From: Bacillota bacterium
GTDB lineage: Bacteria > Bacillota > Clostridia > Lachnospirales > Lachnospiraceae
Reading direction: 5' to 3'
Assembly (NCBI GenBank): GCA_023411555.1
Contig: JAEYOQ010000041.1
Coordinates: forward strand, 7,591-71,590
Length of the DNA stretch: 64,000 nt
In this document: one piece after another, positions 52,321-61,693 of the stretch
How the letters are laid out: every line of letters begins with the position of its first letter
Numbering within the stretch: the first letter of the stretch is position 1
Position numbers and translations under genes: made by a program
Notes under the pieces: generated by a model
Told to the model about the DNA's origin: nothing
Database searches by the model: none
Seen by the model: the letters and a program-made list of their open reading frames with translations, nothing else

Positions 52321-52412
52321 CAAGCAAGTAAAACCGCTGGAGACTATGCTGAAGTACCCATGAAGGAAGCTAGCAGCAGAAGTAACTAATAGAAAAAGAA
52401 AGGGAGTTAATT

Positions 52413-52922
52413 ATGAAGAAGAATTTGTTTTACGTTGCATTAATCATTATCTTTTCAGCAGTCTTAGGAGGCTGCAATATCAAAGTTCCGGAGCCCTTAA
52501 GTCCGGAGGGGTTTCAGCAGGTCTTCACGACCATAGAAGGGGAGACGATGGAGCTGAGTACAGATCTTTTTACGGATCAAGCAGCAAGGCTTTTGCTTGG
52601 TAGAATGCATGATGTGAACATTGTGTATTACCAGATGGAGACGGAAGAGGATGCTGGGGAGCTTTTCAATACCATACGTGAGGAATTGATACAGAAGGAT
52701 GATGCAACAACCAAAGCGGAAAGTTCCACTGTATATCGGACGAGAGGCAGCGGAGGTAGTTATTTCTTAAAGCATGACCGTAATGTCGTTCTTTTGGGAA
52801 CAGGCTTTGAGGATGATGACGAGGAACTCAGATATCTATTCTATAAGCTGGGTTATTATAAATACGATACTACATATTTCAAGAATCAAGTAGAAGTATA
52901 TGAGCAGACATTTGGTTACTAA
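52413..52922 (+). CDS. Small lipoprotein of the island, unknown function
   Basis: The 169-residue protein has a lipoprotein signal (MKKNLFYVALIIIFSAVLGGC) with C21 in VLGGC. The mature part is acidic, with no known domain. GGAG precedes the ATG. It lies 26 bases before the Hsp70 gene and behind the shared promoter motif. It may be the extracellular or membrane face of the system. Confidence 0.7.
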   Translation: MKKNLFYVALIIIFSAVLGGCNIKVPEPLSPEGFQQVFTTIEGETMELSTDLFTDQAARLLLGRMHDVNIVYYQMETEEDAGELFNTIREELIQKDDATTKAESSTVYRTRGSGGSYFLKHDRNVVLLGTGFEDDDEELRYLFYKLGYYKYDTTYFKNQVEVYEQTFGY

Positions 52923-52948
52923 TAGGTACCGGTAGAGGAGTAAGGGCT

Positions 52949-54445
52949 ATGATAGTAGGGATAGATTTAGGGACAACCTTTAGCGCCGTCGCCTATGTGG
53001 ATAAGAGCGGAAACGCTCAGATAATCCCCAACAGGGATGGGCAAAGAACAACACCCTCTGTGATACTATTTGAGGGGAAGGATCCAGTGGTTGGAGAAGC
53101 AGCGAAAAGTAATGCGATCATCGATCCCATGAATGTAGTTCAATTCATAAAGCGTAACATGGGCAATAAGAATTACCGCTTTGATACGGACCAGGGTCCA
53201 GATTACGGGGCTGAAGAGTTATCGGCCATCATACTGAAGCGCCTGAAGGAGGATGCAGAGAGCTTTCTTGGTACCCAGGTGGATAAGGCAGTAATCACGG
53301 TACCGGCATATTTTGATGATGCACAGAGAAAGTCTACTATGGATGCCGGTAGGATCGCCGGGCTGGAGGTTGTGGCAATCCTTAACGAACCGACAGCAGC
53401 AGCCCTGGCTTACGGTATTGATAAGACCGAGAAGCAATGCATCATGGTATATGATCTGGGAGGTGGAACCTTTGATGTAACCATTATGGAGTTATCAGAG
53501 AAGGATATCAGGATCAAAGCGACTAACGGAGATCGTAATCTGGGAGGCTTTGACGTTGATAATGCGATTATGATGCATGTGAGTGATTATGCTTTGGATC
53601 AAGTTGGAATTGACCTAATGGATGATGAGAATGTCATGCAGGATTTAAGGCTAAAGGCCGAGAATCTAAAAAAGACATTATCAAGTCGTGATAAAGCTTC
53701 CATCAGCCTGATCGCACAGGGAAAACCGATCAAGGTGGAAATCACCAGAGAGGAGCTTCGAGATATCATAAAGGAGAATTTCCTTAATCGTACGGTAGAT
53801 ATTATGGATATGGCCAGAGAGGATGCAGGTATCACTTGGAGTGAAATTGATAAAATTCTTCTGGTGGGTGGCTCCAGCAGGATGCCATTGGTAAGGGACA
53901 CCATCAGGGAGGTTACAGGGATTGAACCTTCTGCAGAGATCAACCCGGATGAAGCGGTCGCCTTAGGGGCTGCCTATTATGCAGCGAACTTAAACGCGAC
54001 AGCGCAATCTAATCCAGTGTCAAAAAGGATTATAGATGTCAATTCTCATAGCCTTGGAGTCATTACCCATGATGACAATGGTAAGCCATCCAATACCATC
54101 ATCTTAAGCCGTAACCAGCCGATTCCGGCAGTGGAAGAGCAAATCTTCTATACATCCCAGGAGAATCAGACTGAGATATATCTGCAGGTAACGGAGGGAG
54201 AGGATGAGGATGTGGATTATGTCAAGATTATTGGAACGAGTAAGCTACGCCTGAAGCCTCATCCGGCAGGAGCACAGATTAGAATAAGTATCTCCTATGA
54301 CAGAGATGGAATAGTTCATGTAAAGGTATTTGACCTCGAGGATAATCGGGATTTGGGTGAGATGGATATCGAAAGAAAGTCGAATCTATCCAGAGAAGAG
54401 ATTGAAAGCAGTATCAGTAAACTGGATCTGCTTACAATAGATTAA
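52949..54445 (+). CDS. Hsp70/DnaK-like chaperone without C-terminal lid
   Basis: The 498-residue protein has a complete Hsp70 nucleotide-binding domain: GIDLGTTFSAVAYV, VITVPAYFDDAQRKSTMDAG, ILNEPTAAALAYG, VYDLGGGTFDVTIM and LLVGGSSRMPLV. A short beta substrate domain (about 380-480) follows, and the helical lid of full DnaK (about 610-640 residues) is lacking. There are no grpE or dnaJ genes beside it; instead a J-like TPR membrane protein gene follows after 17 bases. It is not the housekeeping DnaK. It probably serves the island machinery. Confidence 0.9.
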   Translation: MIVGIDLGTTFSAVAYVDKSGNAQIIPNRDGQRTTPSVILFEGKDPVVGEAAKSNAIIDPMNVVQFIKRNMGNKNYRFDTDQGPDYGAEELSAIILKRLKEDAESFLGTQVDKAVITVPAYFDDAQRKSTMDAGRIAGLEVVAILNEPTAAALAYGIDKTEKQCIMVYDLGGGTFDVTIMELSEKDIRIKATNGDRNLGGFDVDNAIMMHVSDYALDQVGIDLMDDENVMQDLRLKAENLKKTLSSRDKASISLIAQGKPIKVEITREELRDIIKENFLNRTVDIMDMAREDAGITWSEIDKILLVGGSSRMPLVRDTIREVTGIEPSAEINPDEAVALGAAYYAANLNATAQSNPVSKRIIDVNSHSLGVITHDDNGKPSNTIILSRNQPIPAVEEQIFYTSQENQTEIYLQVTEGEDEDVDYVKIIGTSKLRLKPHPAGAQIRISISYDRDGIVHVKVFDLEDNRDLGEMDIERKSNLSREEIESSISKLDLLTID

Positions 54446-54462
54446 TATATAAGGAGGAAGCT

Positions 54463-55656
54463 ATGAAAAATTATTATCAGGAGTTAAATTTGGACAGTAA
54501 TTTAGGCAGCGAGCAATTGGCAGAACTACTAAGGAAAGAAAGAAAAAGGTGGGTAACCAGACAGAATGCGCCGGATCTGGCGGCAAGACAAAAGGCAGAG
54601 CAACAGCTGGAGCTGATTAATGAGGCTATGAAGGTGCTTTGTGATAAAGGTGAGAAAAGCAAATATGATAAGGAGCTGAAAAAGGCTGTTAAGAAGGGAA
54701 ATGTTGAACAGGTAAAGCAGGAAGCACAGAGCTACCAAAGCAGGCAGCAGCAAGATGCAGTTAATGTTTTGATTGCCCTTGCAGACGAAGCCTATAACTC
54801 CGGAGATAGCCGGGCGGCAATCAATGCATGCCAGAAGGCTCTGGAGGGTGGTATTACCGATAGTAGAATCTATTATATCCTTGGTTTGTCCTACATAGAA
54901 GTCGGAGATATGAATGCGGCGAATACAGTATTTAGAGATGGTATCACACAAAATCCGGAGGATATTGAATTACTGGCATCCTTTACAAGAATTTTAGCTT
55001 CGGTTGGCAATGTATCAGCGGCTACTACTTATTTGAATCTATTAAAGGACCGTGTACCGGACCATTATCTAGTGAGTGCTACCCTAATCGAAATAGAGCT
55101 GATTAACGGGAAGGAGCAGGAAGCACAACAGCTATACCAGACACTAGCTCCAAAGCATAAGGGGGATAACCGCTTCAATTCGGAGGTTTCAGCTGCTTAC
55201 CTAAGATATATGAACCGGGTATTTGAAAAAGGTTACTTTGATAAGGAAGATCAATTAGATGCCTTAATCAAGGTGGCAGAGAATAGAGCTGAAATGGATC
55301 CTTCCAATGGCAAGGAAGACCTTAAATTCTTAAAGGCTAAGAAGACAAAACGATATGATCTCAAAAATATCAGGGGGGCGCTCTTCCTTTATGGTGTAAC
55401 GATATTAATTTTATTCGCTGGCATTAGTGCGGGAGAAATCGGCACAATCCTGATAGGAATCTTAGCGGTAGCAATTTCAGCAGTATTAACCTATTTTAAT
55501 ATCAAACCGGTCTGGAAGCTGGAAAGAAAGCAGATTACAGGAAAACGCGACTGGGTAGACTATATCTTCGTTATCGCCGGCATTGTATTGGCCATTGTTA
55601 TCTTCCTCTTTAAGATCGTTGAGGAATTGTCTCAAAAAGTAAATCAAAACAATTAA
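54463..55656 (+). CDS. J-like/TPR membrane protein lacking HPD
   Basis: The 397-residue protein starts with a J-domain-like region (residues 1-70): YYQELNLDSN, a basic helix KERKRWV, then NAPDLAAR where HPD would be, and INEAMKVLCDKGEKSKYDKE as the last helices. The histidine of HPD, needed to stimulate Hsp70, is replaced by alanine. TPR-like repeats occupy about 100-250 (AYNSGDSRAAINACQKALEGG, IYYILGLSYIEVGDMNAANTVF). Three hydrophobic helices lie at about 308-390. It probably tethers the Hsp70 to the membrane or reads its state. Confidence 0.75.
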   Translation: MKNYYQELNLDSNLGSEQLAELLRKERKRWVTRQNAPDLAARQKAEQQLELINEAMKVLCDKGEKSKYDKELKKAVKKGNVEQVKQEAQSYQSRQQQDAVNVLIALADEAYNSGDSRAAINACQKALEGGITDSRIYYILGLSYIEVGDMNAANTVFRDGITQNPEDIELLASFTRILASVGNVSAATTYLNLLKDRVPDHYLVSATLIEIELINGKEQEAQQLYQTLAPKHKGDNRFNSEVSAAYLRYMNRVFEKGYFDKEDQLDALIKVAENRAEMDPSNGKEDLKFLKAKKTKRYDLKNIRGALFLYGVTILILFAGISAGEIGTILIGILAVAISAVLTYFNIKPVWKLERKQITGKRDWVDYIFVIAGIVLAIVIFLFKIVEELSQKVNQNN

Positions 55657-55731
55657 GCTTACATTATGCAACAGTCGCTACTGTTAAGCAAGCAGGTGTA
55701 TTAATATAAAGTATGGAGGGAGCAAGACAGG

Positions 55732-58002
55732 ATGGAACAAAGGAAGCTTCCAAATGAGTTGGAACAATTGTCACGAAGAATAAGGCAGTATATTCAGATT
55801 GAGAACTTTGAAAAGGCGCGTGAATTGATCACCAACGAGGTTCAATGTAATCCAACCAATCTTCTTGTATTGGAAATGGCCGTTGAGACCTACCTTGCAA
55901 CAAAGGATTATATCAAAGCGGAGGCTGCTGCGAAGAGTGTAAGACAATTGGAGGGAAGCGGGCTTAGGGGAGATATGCTGATGGCCTGTATTCAATCTGC
56001 AGCATACCTTGAGGAGGGGCAATATCAAAAGGCTTTGAGCTATGCGGAGGAAGCCTATCATATTGATAGTGACGAGTACCTGACTAATTTCCTTTTCGCA
56101 AAATGCTTATGCTATACCAATGAGAAGGACCAACGGATTGCCAATCTGATTTCACGATGTAAATCCTTTGATAGGACTGAGGAAGCCTGTATTCTTGAGC
56201 TGGATTATCTATATAGAGCGAAAGACTATGACCAGCTGAAAAAGCTGGTCAGGAAAGAGAATATGCTGAAGCCAAACTCGAAGCTCTCTACCTACGGAAA
56301 ACAATTGATATCACAGATCAACCGGGCAAAGGAGACACCGGATAGAGGATATGCTGGGATTGATGAGAAGATACTTGAGGATGCTATGAGGCAAATCAAT
56401 AATTTGGTTGGTTTGGATCAAGTGAAGGAGGAAATTGTAAAATATAAGAAAACCATCCTTTTTGAGACCTTGAGAAGGGAAAAGCTGGGTTATACTCCCG
56501 ATGAAAAGCATCGATATAATTTTATCTTTACTGGAAATCCGGGAACCGGAAAAACTACGGTTGCCAGATTATTTGCAAAGGTGTTTAAGGGGCTCGGAGT
56601 ATTAAAGGAAGGGCATCTGGTTGAAGTGGACAGAAGTGGGCTTGTAGGGGAGTATATCGGACAGACAGCCATTAAGACTCAGAAGGTGATACAAGAGGCA
56701 ATGGGGGGAGTTCTTTTTGTGGATGAGGCTTATGCTCTTGCGGGGAAAGGCGAGAATGATTTTGGTAAGGAGGCACTGGAAACCTTACTAAAGGCAGTAG
56801 AGGATTATCGAGGTGAAATCGTTGTAATACTGGCCGGATACCAGGATGAGATGAATCATTTGATGGAAATGAATCCTGGTTTAAAAAGCCGCTTCAATTA
56901 TTTTTTACATTTTAATGATTATAGGGAAGAGGAATTGCTTCAGATTGCCAAAAAGAAACTTGACAAGGAGGGTTATTATCTCACTTCCTCCGGAGAAAAG
57001 GCATTTCAACAGGTGATTGGAAAACGTAAGGTAGACGAGAAATTCGGCAATGCCAGAGAGGTTGAGCAGGTAATAAGGGCTGCCATAGAGCATAAAGCAC
57101 TTCATATAGATATCAATCATATTAACTCCCTCGAGGAAAAGCAGCTAAGGACCATCACCGCTGCTGAATTTGGAATCGATATGGAGAGCCGTGCTGAGGA
57201 TAGAATTGAAGAAAGCTATCAGAAGCTGAAGTCTTTAATCGGACTCAGAAGTGCCAAGGAGACGGTTGAGAATCTGCTAGCCTATGTAAACTACCTAAAG
57301 GCAGAGGTGGAAAGGGGAATTATCACCGATATGCCATCCCTGCATATGGCCTTTCTGGGTAATCCGGGAACCGGCAAAACTACAGTAGCAAGGATTATAA
57401 GTGAGATATTAAGGGATATGGAAATTCTGAAGAAAGGGAATCTAGTCGTAGCATCCCGCCAGGATCTGGTCGGAGAATATGTTGGTCAGACAGCAAAAAA
57501 GACGGCAGAAAAAATAAAGGAAGCCTATGGAGGTGTTCTATTCATTGACGAGGCCTATGCTCTGGTTTCTGGCAGTAATGATTTTGGCAAGGAAGCGGTT
57601 GCCACCCTTATTAAAGAAATGGAGGATAACCGTGATAAATTAGTTGTGATATTAGCAGGCTATACGGACGAGATGAAGGAGCTATTCGATACAAACCCTG
57701 GCTTCAAAAGTAGGATTAATCATTACGTAACCTTTGAGGATTATACGGCTGAGGAGCTATATGATATATTCTTATCCTACTGTAGCAAGGAAATGTATGA
57801 ACTTATGCCGGATGCGGCAGAAAGGGTAAAGGAAGTCATTAAGAGAAAATACCAGCTTCGGGATAAGAGCTTTGGTAATGCAAGGGATATCAGGAACCTA
57901 TTCGAGACCATGAAGCTGAAGCTCGCAAGAAGGGTGCAGGCAATGCTTTTGCAGGGTGACACCAGAAGATACTTTACTAATGAGGATATTCCGGAGGAGT
58001 AG
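55732..58002 (+). CDS. TPR plus tandem AAA+ ATPase (CbbX/SpoVK/EccA-like)
   Basis: The 756-residue protein has an N-terminal TPR-like region (about 1-200). AAA module 1 has Walker A GNPGTGKT at 268-275 and Walker B VLFVDEA with D331 and E332; module 2 has Walker A from 543 and VLFIDEA with D606 and E607. Both belong to the CbbX clade (SpoVK, RuBisCO activase, EccA of type VII secretion). All core motifs are intact, and arginines follow in SRFNYF and SRINHY. It is last in the lipoprotein-Hsp70-J-like unit and probably remodels or moves a protein substrate. The TPR-AAA layout recalls EccA, but no WXG100 gene is seen. Confidence 0.88.
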   Translation: MEQRKLPNELEQLSRRIRQYIQIENFEKARELITNEVQCNPTNLLVLEMAVETYLATKDYIKAEAAAKSVRQLEGSGLRGDMLMACIQSAAYLEEGQYQKALSYAEEAYHIDSDEYLTNFLFAKCLCYTNEKDQRIANLISRCKSFDRTEEACILELDYLYRAKDYDQLKKLVRKENMLKPNSKLSTYGKQLISQINRAKETPDRGYAGIDEKILEDAMRQINNLVGLDQVKEEIVKYKKTILFETLRREKLGYTPDEKHRYNFIFTGNPGTGKTTVARLFAKVFKGLGVLKEGHLVEVDRSGLVGEYIGQTAIKTQKVIQEAMGGVLFVDEAYALAGKGENDFGKEALETLLKAVEDYRGEIVVILAGYQDEMNHLMEMNPGLKSRFNYFLHFNDYREEELLQIAKKKLDKEGYYLTSSGEKAFQQVIGKRKVDEKFGNAREVEQVIRAAIEHKALHIDINHINSLEEKQLRTITAAEFGIDMESRAEDRIEESYQKLKSLIGLRSAKETVENLLAYVNYLKAEVERGIITDMPSLHMAFLGNPGTGKTTVARIISEILRDMEILKKGNLVVASRQDLVGEYVGQTAKKTAEKIKEAYGGVLFIDEAYALVSGSNDFGKEAVATLIKEMEDNRDKLVVILAGYTDEMKELFDTNPGFKSRINHYVTFEDYTAEELYDIFLSYCSKEMYELMPDAAERVKEVIKRKYQLRDKSFGNARDIRNLFETMKLKLARRVQAMLLQGDTRRYFTNEDIPEE

Positions 58003-58168
58003 GAGGTCAGTTACTTTATTTACTTTCATATATATTCCGGTATTCATTTTCGTATTGATAAAATACGGAAGGAAAGCTATAATTAGGAAGATAATAATGT
58101 TGAGTAAGTCAATTGATTTGCAAAGTATAGTTTATTAACCTGAATCATCTGTGGGGGCTTGGAGTAAT

Positions 58169-58735
58169 ATGCATAAAAGATTTGTAGATGCGATGGACGA
58201 ATGTCCGATCATTGCAGCAGTTAAGGATATGAATGGCTTAAGCCGATGCATGGAATCGGATAGTAACATAATCTTTGTATTGTTCGGAGATGTCTGTAAT
58301 ATATCTCATATAGTAAAGACCATCAAGGATACTGGTAGAATTGTTATTGTACATATCGATTTGATTAACGGACTAAGTTCAAAGGAAGTAGCGGTGGACT
58401 TTATTAAGAACAATACGGAGGCCGACGGGATTATATCCACAAAGGTTGGATTGATTAAGAGGGCAAAGGAGCTAGGCTTATATACGATTCTTCGCTTCTT
58501 TATCATTGATTCTATGGCATTTGAAAATATCAGGAAGCAAAGTGAGCTTGTAAGGCCGGATTATATTGAGGTATTACCGGGTGTCATGCCCAAGGTCATT
58601 AATAAAATCAAGCAAATCAGCTCAGTTCCTATCATAGCTGGCGGACTTATCTCGGATAAGGACGATGTGCTTTCTGCGCTGTCCGGAGGAGCTGTATCGA
58701 TCTCCACTACGAATCATGAAGTCTGGTTTATGTGA
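58169..58735 (+). CDS. glpP: Glycerol-3-phosphate responsive antiterminator GlpP
   Basis: ATG 58169 has TTGGAG upstream; 188 residues. DECPIIAAVKDMNGLSRCMES, VHIDLINGLSSKEVAVDFI and EVLPGVMPKVINKIK match the GlpP family, TIM-barrel RNA-binding proteins that bind glycerol-3-phosphate and allow read-through in glp leaders. The glp operon and a leader with a terminator follow at once. Confidence 0.92.
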   Translation: MHKRFVDAMDECPIIAAVKDMNGLSRCMESDSNIIFVLFGDVCNISHIVKTIKDTGRIVIVHIDLINGLSSKEVAVDFIKNNTEADGIISTKVGLIKRAKELGLYTILRFFIIDSMAFENIRKQSELVRPDYIEVLPGVMPKVINKIKQISSVPIIAGGLISDKDDVLSALSGGAVSISTTNHEVWFM

Positions 58736-58798
58736 TTTTATAAATTTTATATTGATTTAAGTTGAGATATCTGCTAATATTTAGGTAGTAATAAGTGA

Positions 58799-58912
58799 AA
58801 AACAGTGTGAGTAAGCACTGTTTCTATATAATAATTTAATATTGAATGCATGAGAATTAGAGCTAAGCAGAGAGTACCATATTTTATGGTGTTATTTGTT
58901 TAGCTTTTTTTA
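58799..58912 (+). promoter_or_regulatory. glp leader: antiterminator target and terminator
   Basis: AAACAGTG..CACTGTTT (58799-58823) is a stable hairpin. It is followed by AGCTAA..TTAGCT with a T7 tail (58861-58912), an intrinsic terminator 24 bases before the first glp gene. This arrangement fits GlpP-controlled antitermination, although the promoter itself was not pinpointed. Confidence 0.65.
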
Positions 58913-58936
58913 TGTGCAAAAAAGAGGAGAATAAGC

Positions 58937-60388
58937 ATGTATGATGTAATTATTATCGGTGCCGGCGTCATTGGTAGCGCGGTAGCAAGGGAATTGATGC
59001 GATGTGACAGAAAGGTGGCAGTTCTGGAAAAAGGCATGGATGTCTGTGAGGGAACCTCCAAAGCAAACAGCGGTATTGTCCATGCGGGCTTTGATGCTAC
59101 CCCGGGCAGTTTAAAAGCTAGACTGAACGTGGAGGGGAACAGGAGAATGGAGGAGCTATCGAAGGAGCTTGATTTTTCCTTCCGACAGAACGGTTCTCTT
59201 GTACTTTGCTTTAAAGAGGAGGATAAGGCTAAATTACAAGTCTTATACGAGAAGGGAATTAAAAACGGCGTTGAAAAGCTACAGCTGTTATCAGGGGAAG
59301 AGGCGAGAGAGCTTGAGCCGAAGCTTTCGGAGTCAGTCGTAGCGGCCCTGTATGCCCCTACGGGAGGAATTGTCTGTCCCTTTGGACTGACAATTGCCTT
59401 GGCTGAGAACGCATGTGTGAATGGTGCAGAGTTTTACTTTAACACTGAAGTGACTGGGATTGATAAGAAGGAAGGCAGTTACCTACTACATACCTCACAA
59501 GGAGTATTTGAAGGCCGTGTCATTGTCAATGCTGCAGGTATCTATGCAGATCAATTGCACAATATGGTCAGTGAGAGGAAGATAAGTATTGTTGCTAGAA
59601 AAGGGGAGTACTGTCTTTTTGATAAGCAGGTCGGAGACTTTGTATCAAATACGATCTTCCAGCTGCCCACGGAGTATGGGAAAGGGGTATTGGTCTCTCC
59701 AACTGTCCATGGCAATCTACTGATGGGCCCTACCGCAGAAGATGTGGAGGATAAGGAGGGGCAATTTACAACAGGAAGAGGACTGGAGGAAGTGCTGAAG
59801 AAGGCAGCTGTAAGTGTTAGTCAGCTTCCATCCATGCGTCAGGTGATAACCTCCTTTGCGGGACTTCGGGCACACGAAGCAAAGGATGATTTTATCATTG
59901 AAGAAGTAGAGGATGCAAACGGCTTCATCGATGTAGCAGGCATTGAATCTCCGGGATTAACCTGCGCTCCTGCAATTGGGTCCTATGTTGCAGAAATAGT
60001 TAATAAGATCGCACCGGCAATGAAGAAGGAGAACTACATAAGCCAAAGAACTGGAATCAAGAGTATGGCATCTGCCTCTGTGGAGGAGCAGAAAAGCTTA
60101 ATCCGTAAGAACCCTGCTTATGCCAATGTAATCTGCCGTTGCGAGATGGTTACAGAAGGAGAGATACTGGACGCGATTCACCGACCTTTAGGGGCAAGAT
60201 CCTTAGATGGTATCAAGAGACGTACCCGTGCCGGAATGGGAAGATGTCAGGCTGGCTTTTGCTTACCGAAAACAATGGAAATTCTTTCGAGAGAATTAGA
60301 ACGTGATATAGAAACCGTCGTAAAATCAGAGGAAGGCTCTTATTTATTGACCGGCTATAACAAGCAGGATGAGGAAAGGGGAATTTAA
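58937..60388 (+). CDS. glpA: Glycerol-3-phosphate dehydrogenase-like FAD oxidoreductase (GlpA type)
   Basis: The 483-residue flavoprotein has the dinucleotide fold VIIIGAGVIGSAVAREL, a DAO-type catalytic domain (NSGIVHAGFDATPGSLK) and a C-terminal 2Fe-2S/BFD-like domain (VICRCEMVTEGEIL, RCQAGFC). Together with the next two genes it forms the anaerobic G3P oxidation complex that feeds electrons from glycerol into metabolism. GAGGAG precedes the ATG. Confidence 0.87.
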   Translation: MYDVIIIGAGVIGSAVARELMRCDRKVAVLEKGMDVCEGTSKANSGIVHAGFDATPGSLKARLNVEGNRRMEELSKELDFSFRQNGSLVLCFKEEDKAKLQVLYEKGIKNGVEKLQLLSGEEARELEPKLSESVVAALYAPTGGIVCPFGLTIALAENACVNGAEFYFNTEVTGIDKKEGSYLLHTSQGVFEGRVIVNAAGIYADQLHNMVSERKISIVARKGEYCLFDKQVGDFVSNTIFQLPTEYGKGVLVSPTVHGNLLMGPTAEDVEDKEGQFTTGRGLEEVLKKAAVSVSQLPSMRQVITSFAGLRAHEAKDDFIIEEVEDANGFIDVAGIESPGLTCAPAIGSYVAEIVNKIAPAMKKENYISQRTGIKSMASASVEEQKSLIRKNPAYANVICRCEMVTEGEILDAIHRPLGARSLDGIKRRTRAGMGRCQAGFCLPKTMEILSRELERDIETVVKSEEGSYLLTGYNKQDEERGI

Positions 60389-60390
60389 GA

Positions 60391-61692
60391 ATGAGATATG
60401 ATATTGTTATTATCGGTGGAGGTCCTGCTGGGCTAGCTGCAGCCCTTGCCGCGAAAGAACAGGGAACAGAACGAGTAGTAATTATCGAGAGGGATAAGGA
60501 GCTTGGAGGTATCCTAAATCAATGTATCCATAATGGATTTGGACTTCATACCTTTAAGGAAGAGTTGACCGGCCCGGAATATGCTGCTAGGTATATTGAG
60601 AAGGTGAATGAAGCAGGTATCCCTTACTTACTGAATACAATGGCTATTGATATTAGCTATCGACAGATCACAGAGGATAATAGTACCAAGTCGTATCAAT
60701 ATGAGATAACCCTGATGAACAAGACGGAAGGGCTGTTTCACATTGAAGCAGATGCGGTAATTCTTGCTATGGGTTGTAGGGAAAGACCAAGAGGGGCCCT
60801 CAATATACCGGGCTATCGTCCCGCTGGAATTTACTCTGCCGGTACTGCTCAGCATTTTATTAATATCGAGGGTAGGATGCCAGGGAAAGAAGTAGTTATT
60901 TTAGGATCCGGAGATATTGGCTTGATTATGGCCAGACGTATGACTCTGGAGGGGGCTAAGGTCAAGGTGGTAGCAGAGGTGATGCCTTACTCAGGAGGTC
61001 TGAAACGTAATATCGCACAATGCCTGGATGATTTCGGTATTCCTCTCAAATTAAGTCATACGGTAGTTGCCATTGATGGAAAGGAACGTGTGAAAGGTGT
61101 GACCTTAGCTAAGGTAGATGAGAACCTAAAACCGATTCCGGGGACAGAGGAGTACATACCCTGCGATACATTACTGCTCTCAGTGGGATTGATACCGGAG
61201 AATGAGCTCTCTATGAAGCTGGGTATTACACTCAGTCCGGTTACCTCCGGCCCGGTCGTTGATGAAAGCCTACAGACGAACCTACCCGGAGTATTTGCCT
61301 GCGGTAACGTACTTCATGTACATGACCTGGTAGACTATGTATCTCAAGAGGCAGTGACTGCCGGACAGAATGCCGCAATGTATGTTCGGGGCGAGCTAAG
61401 GAACAATGAGAAACAAGTTGCTATTAAGCCGGAATACGGAGTACGTTATACGGTACCGGCCTTTATCGACCCAGAGCGTATGTCCGAGGAGCTGATTGTG
61501 CGTTTTCGCGTTAGTGAGTCCTTTTCGAAGGTAAAGCTCTGTGTATATTACGAGGATACTCTTGTGAAGGAGATAAAAAAACGTATCATGGCCCCCGGTG
61601 AGATGGAAGAGATTAAATTGAAAAAGACAGAGCTGCTTCAATATAAAGATTTACAGCAAATACGGATCGCAATCGAGAAGGAGGTTGCTTAA
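60391..61692 (+). CDS. NAD(P)/FAD-dependent oxidoreductase of the glp operon
   Basis: The 433-residue protein has an N-terminal FAD fold (YDIVIIGGGPAGLAAALAA), a second nucleotide fold (VVILGSGDIGLIMARRM) and the late ALGVFACGNV-like segment GVFACGNVLHVHDLVD. It is the pyridine nucleotide-disulfide type partner commonly placed after the GlpA-like gene in Clostridia, equivalent to GlpB in role. The start lies two bases after the previous stop. Confidence 0.85.
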   Translation: MRYDIVIIGGGPAGLAAALAAKEQGTERVVIIERDKELGGILNQCIHNGFGLHTFKEELTGPEYAARYIEKVNEAGIPYLLNTMAIDISYRQITEDNSTKSYQYEITLMNKTEGLFHIEADAVILAMGCRERPRGALNIPGYRPAGIYSAGTAQHFINIEGRMPGKEVVILGSGDIGLIMARRMTLEGAKVKVVAEVMPYSGGLKRNIAQCLDDFGIPLKLSHTVVAIDGKERVKGVTLAKVDENLKPIPGTEEYIPCDTLLLSVGLIPENELSMKLGITLSPVTSGPVVDESLQTNLPGVFACGNVLHVHDLVDYVSQEAVTAGQNAAMYVRGELRNNEKQVAIKPEYGVRYTVPAFIDPERMSEELIVRFRVSESFSKVKLCVYYEDTLVKEIKKRIMAPGEMEEIKLKKTELLQYKDLQQIRIAIEKEVA

Positions 61693-61693
61693 T

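Noticed and set aside
55732..58002. Type VII secretion locus because of the EccA-like AAA protein
   Set aside because: No WXG100 protein, FtsK-type EccC or EccB/D/E membrane genes are present; kept only as an analogy.
57956..58138. 60-residue frame between the AAA+ and glpP genes
   Set aside because: It overlaps the AAA+ gene out of frame and lacks a ribosome site; the hydrophobic stretch seems a chance result of AT-rich DNA.
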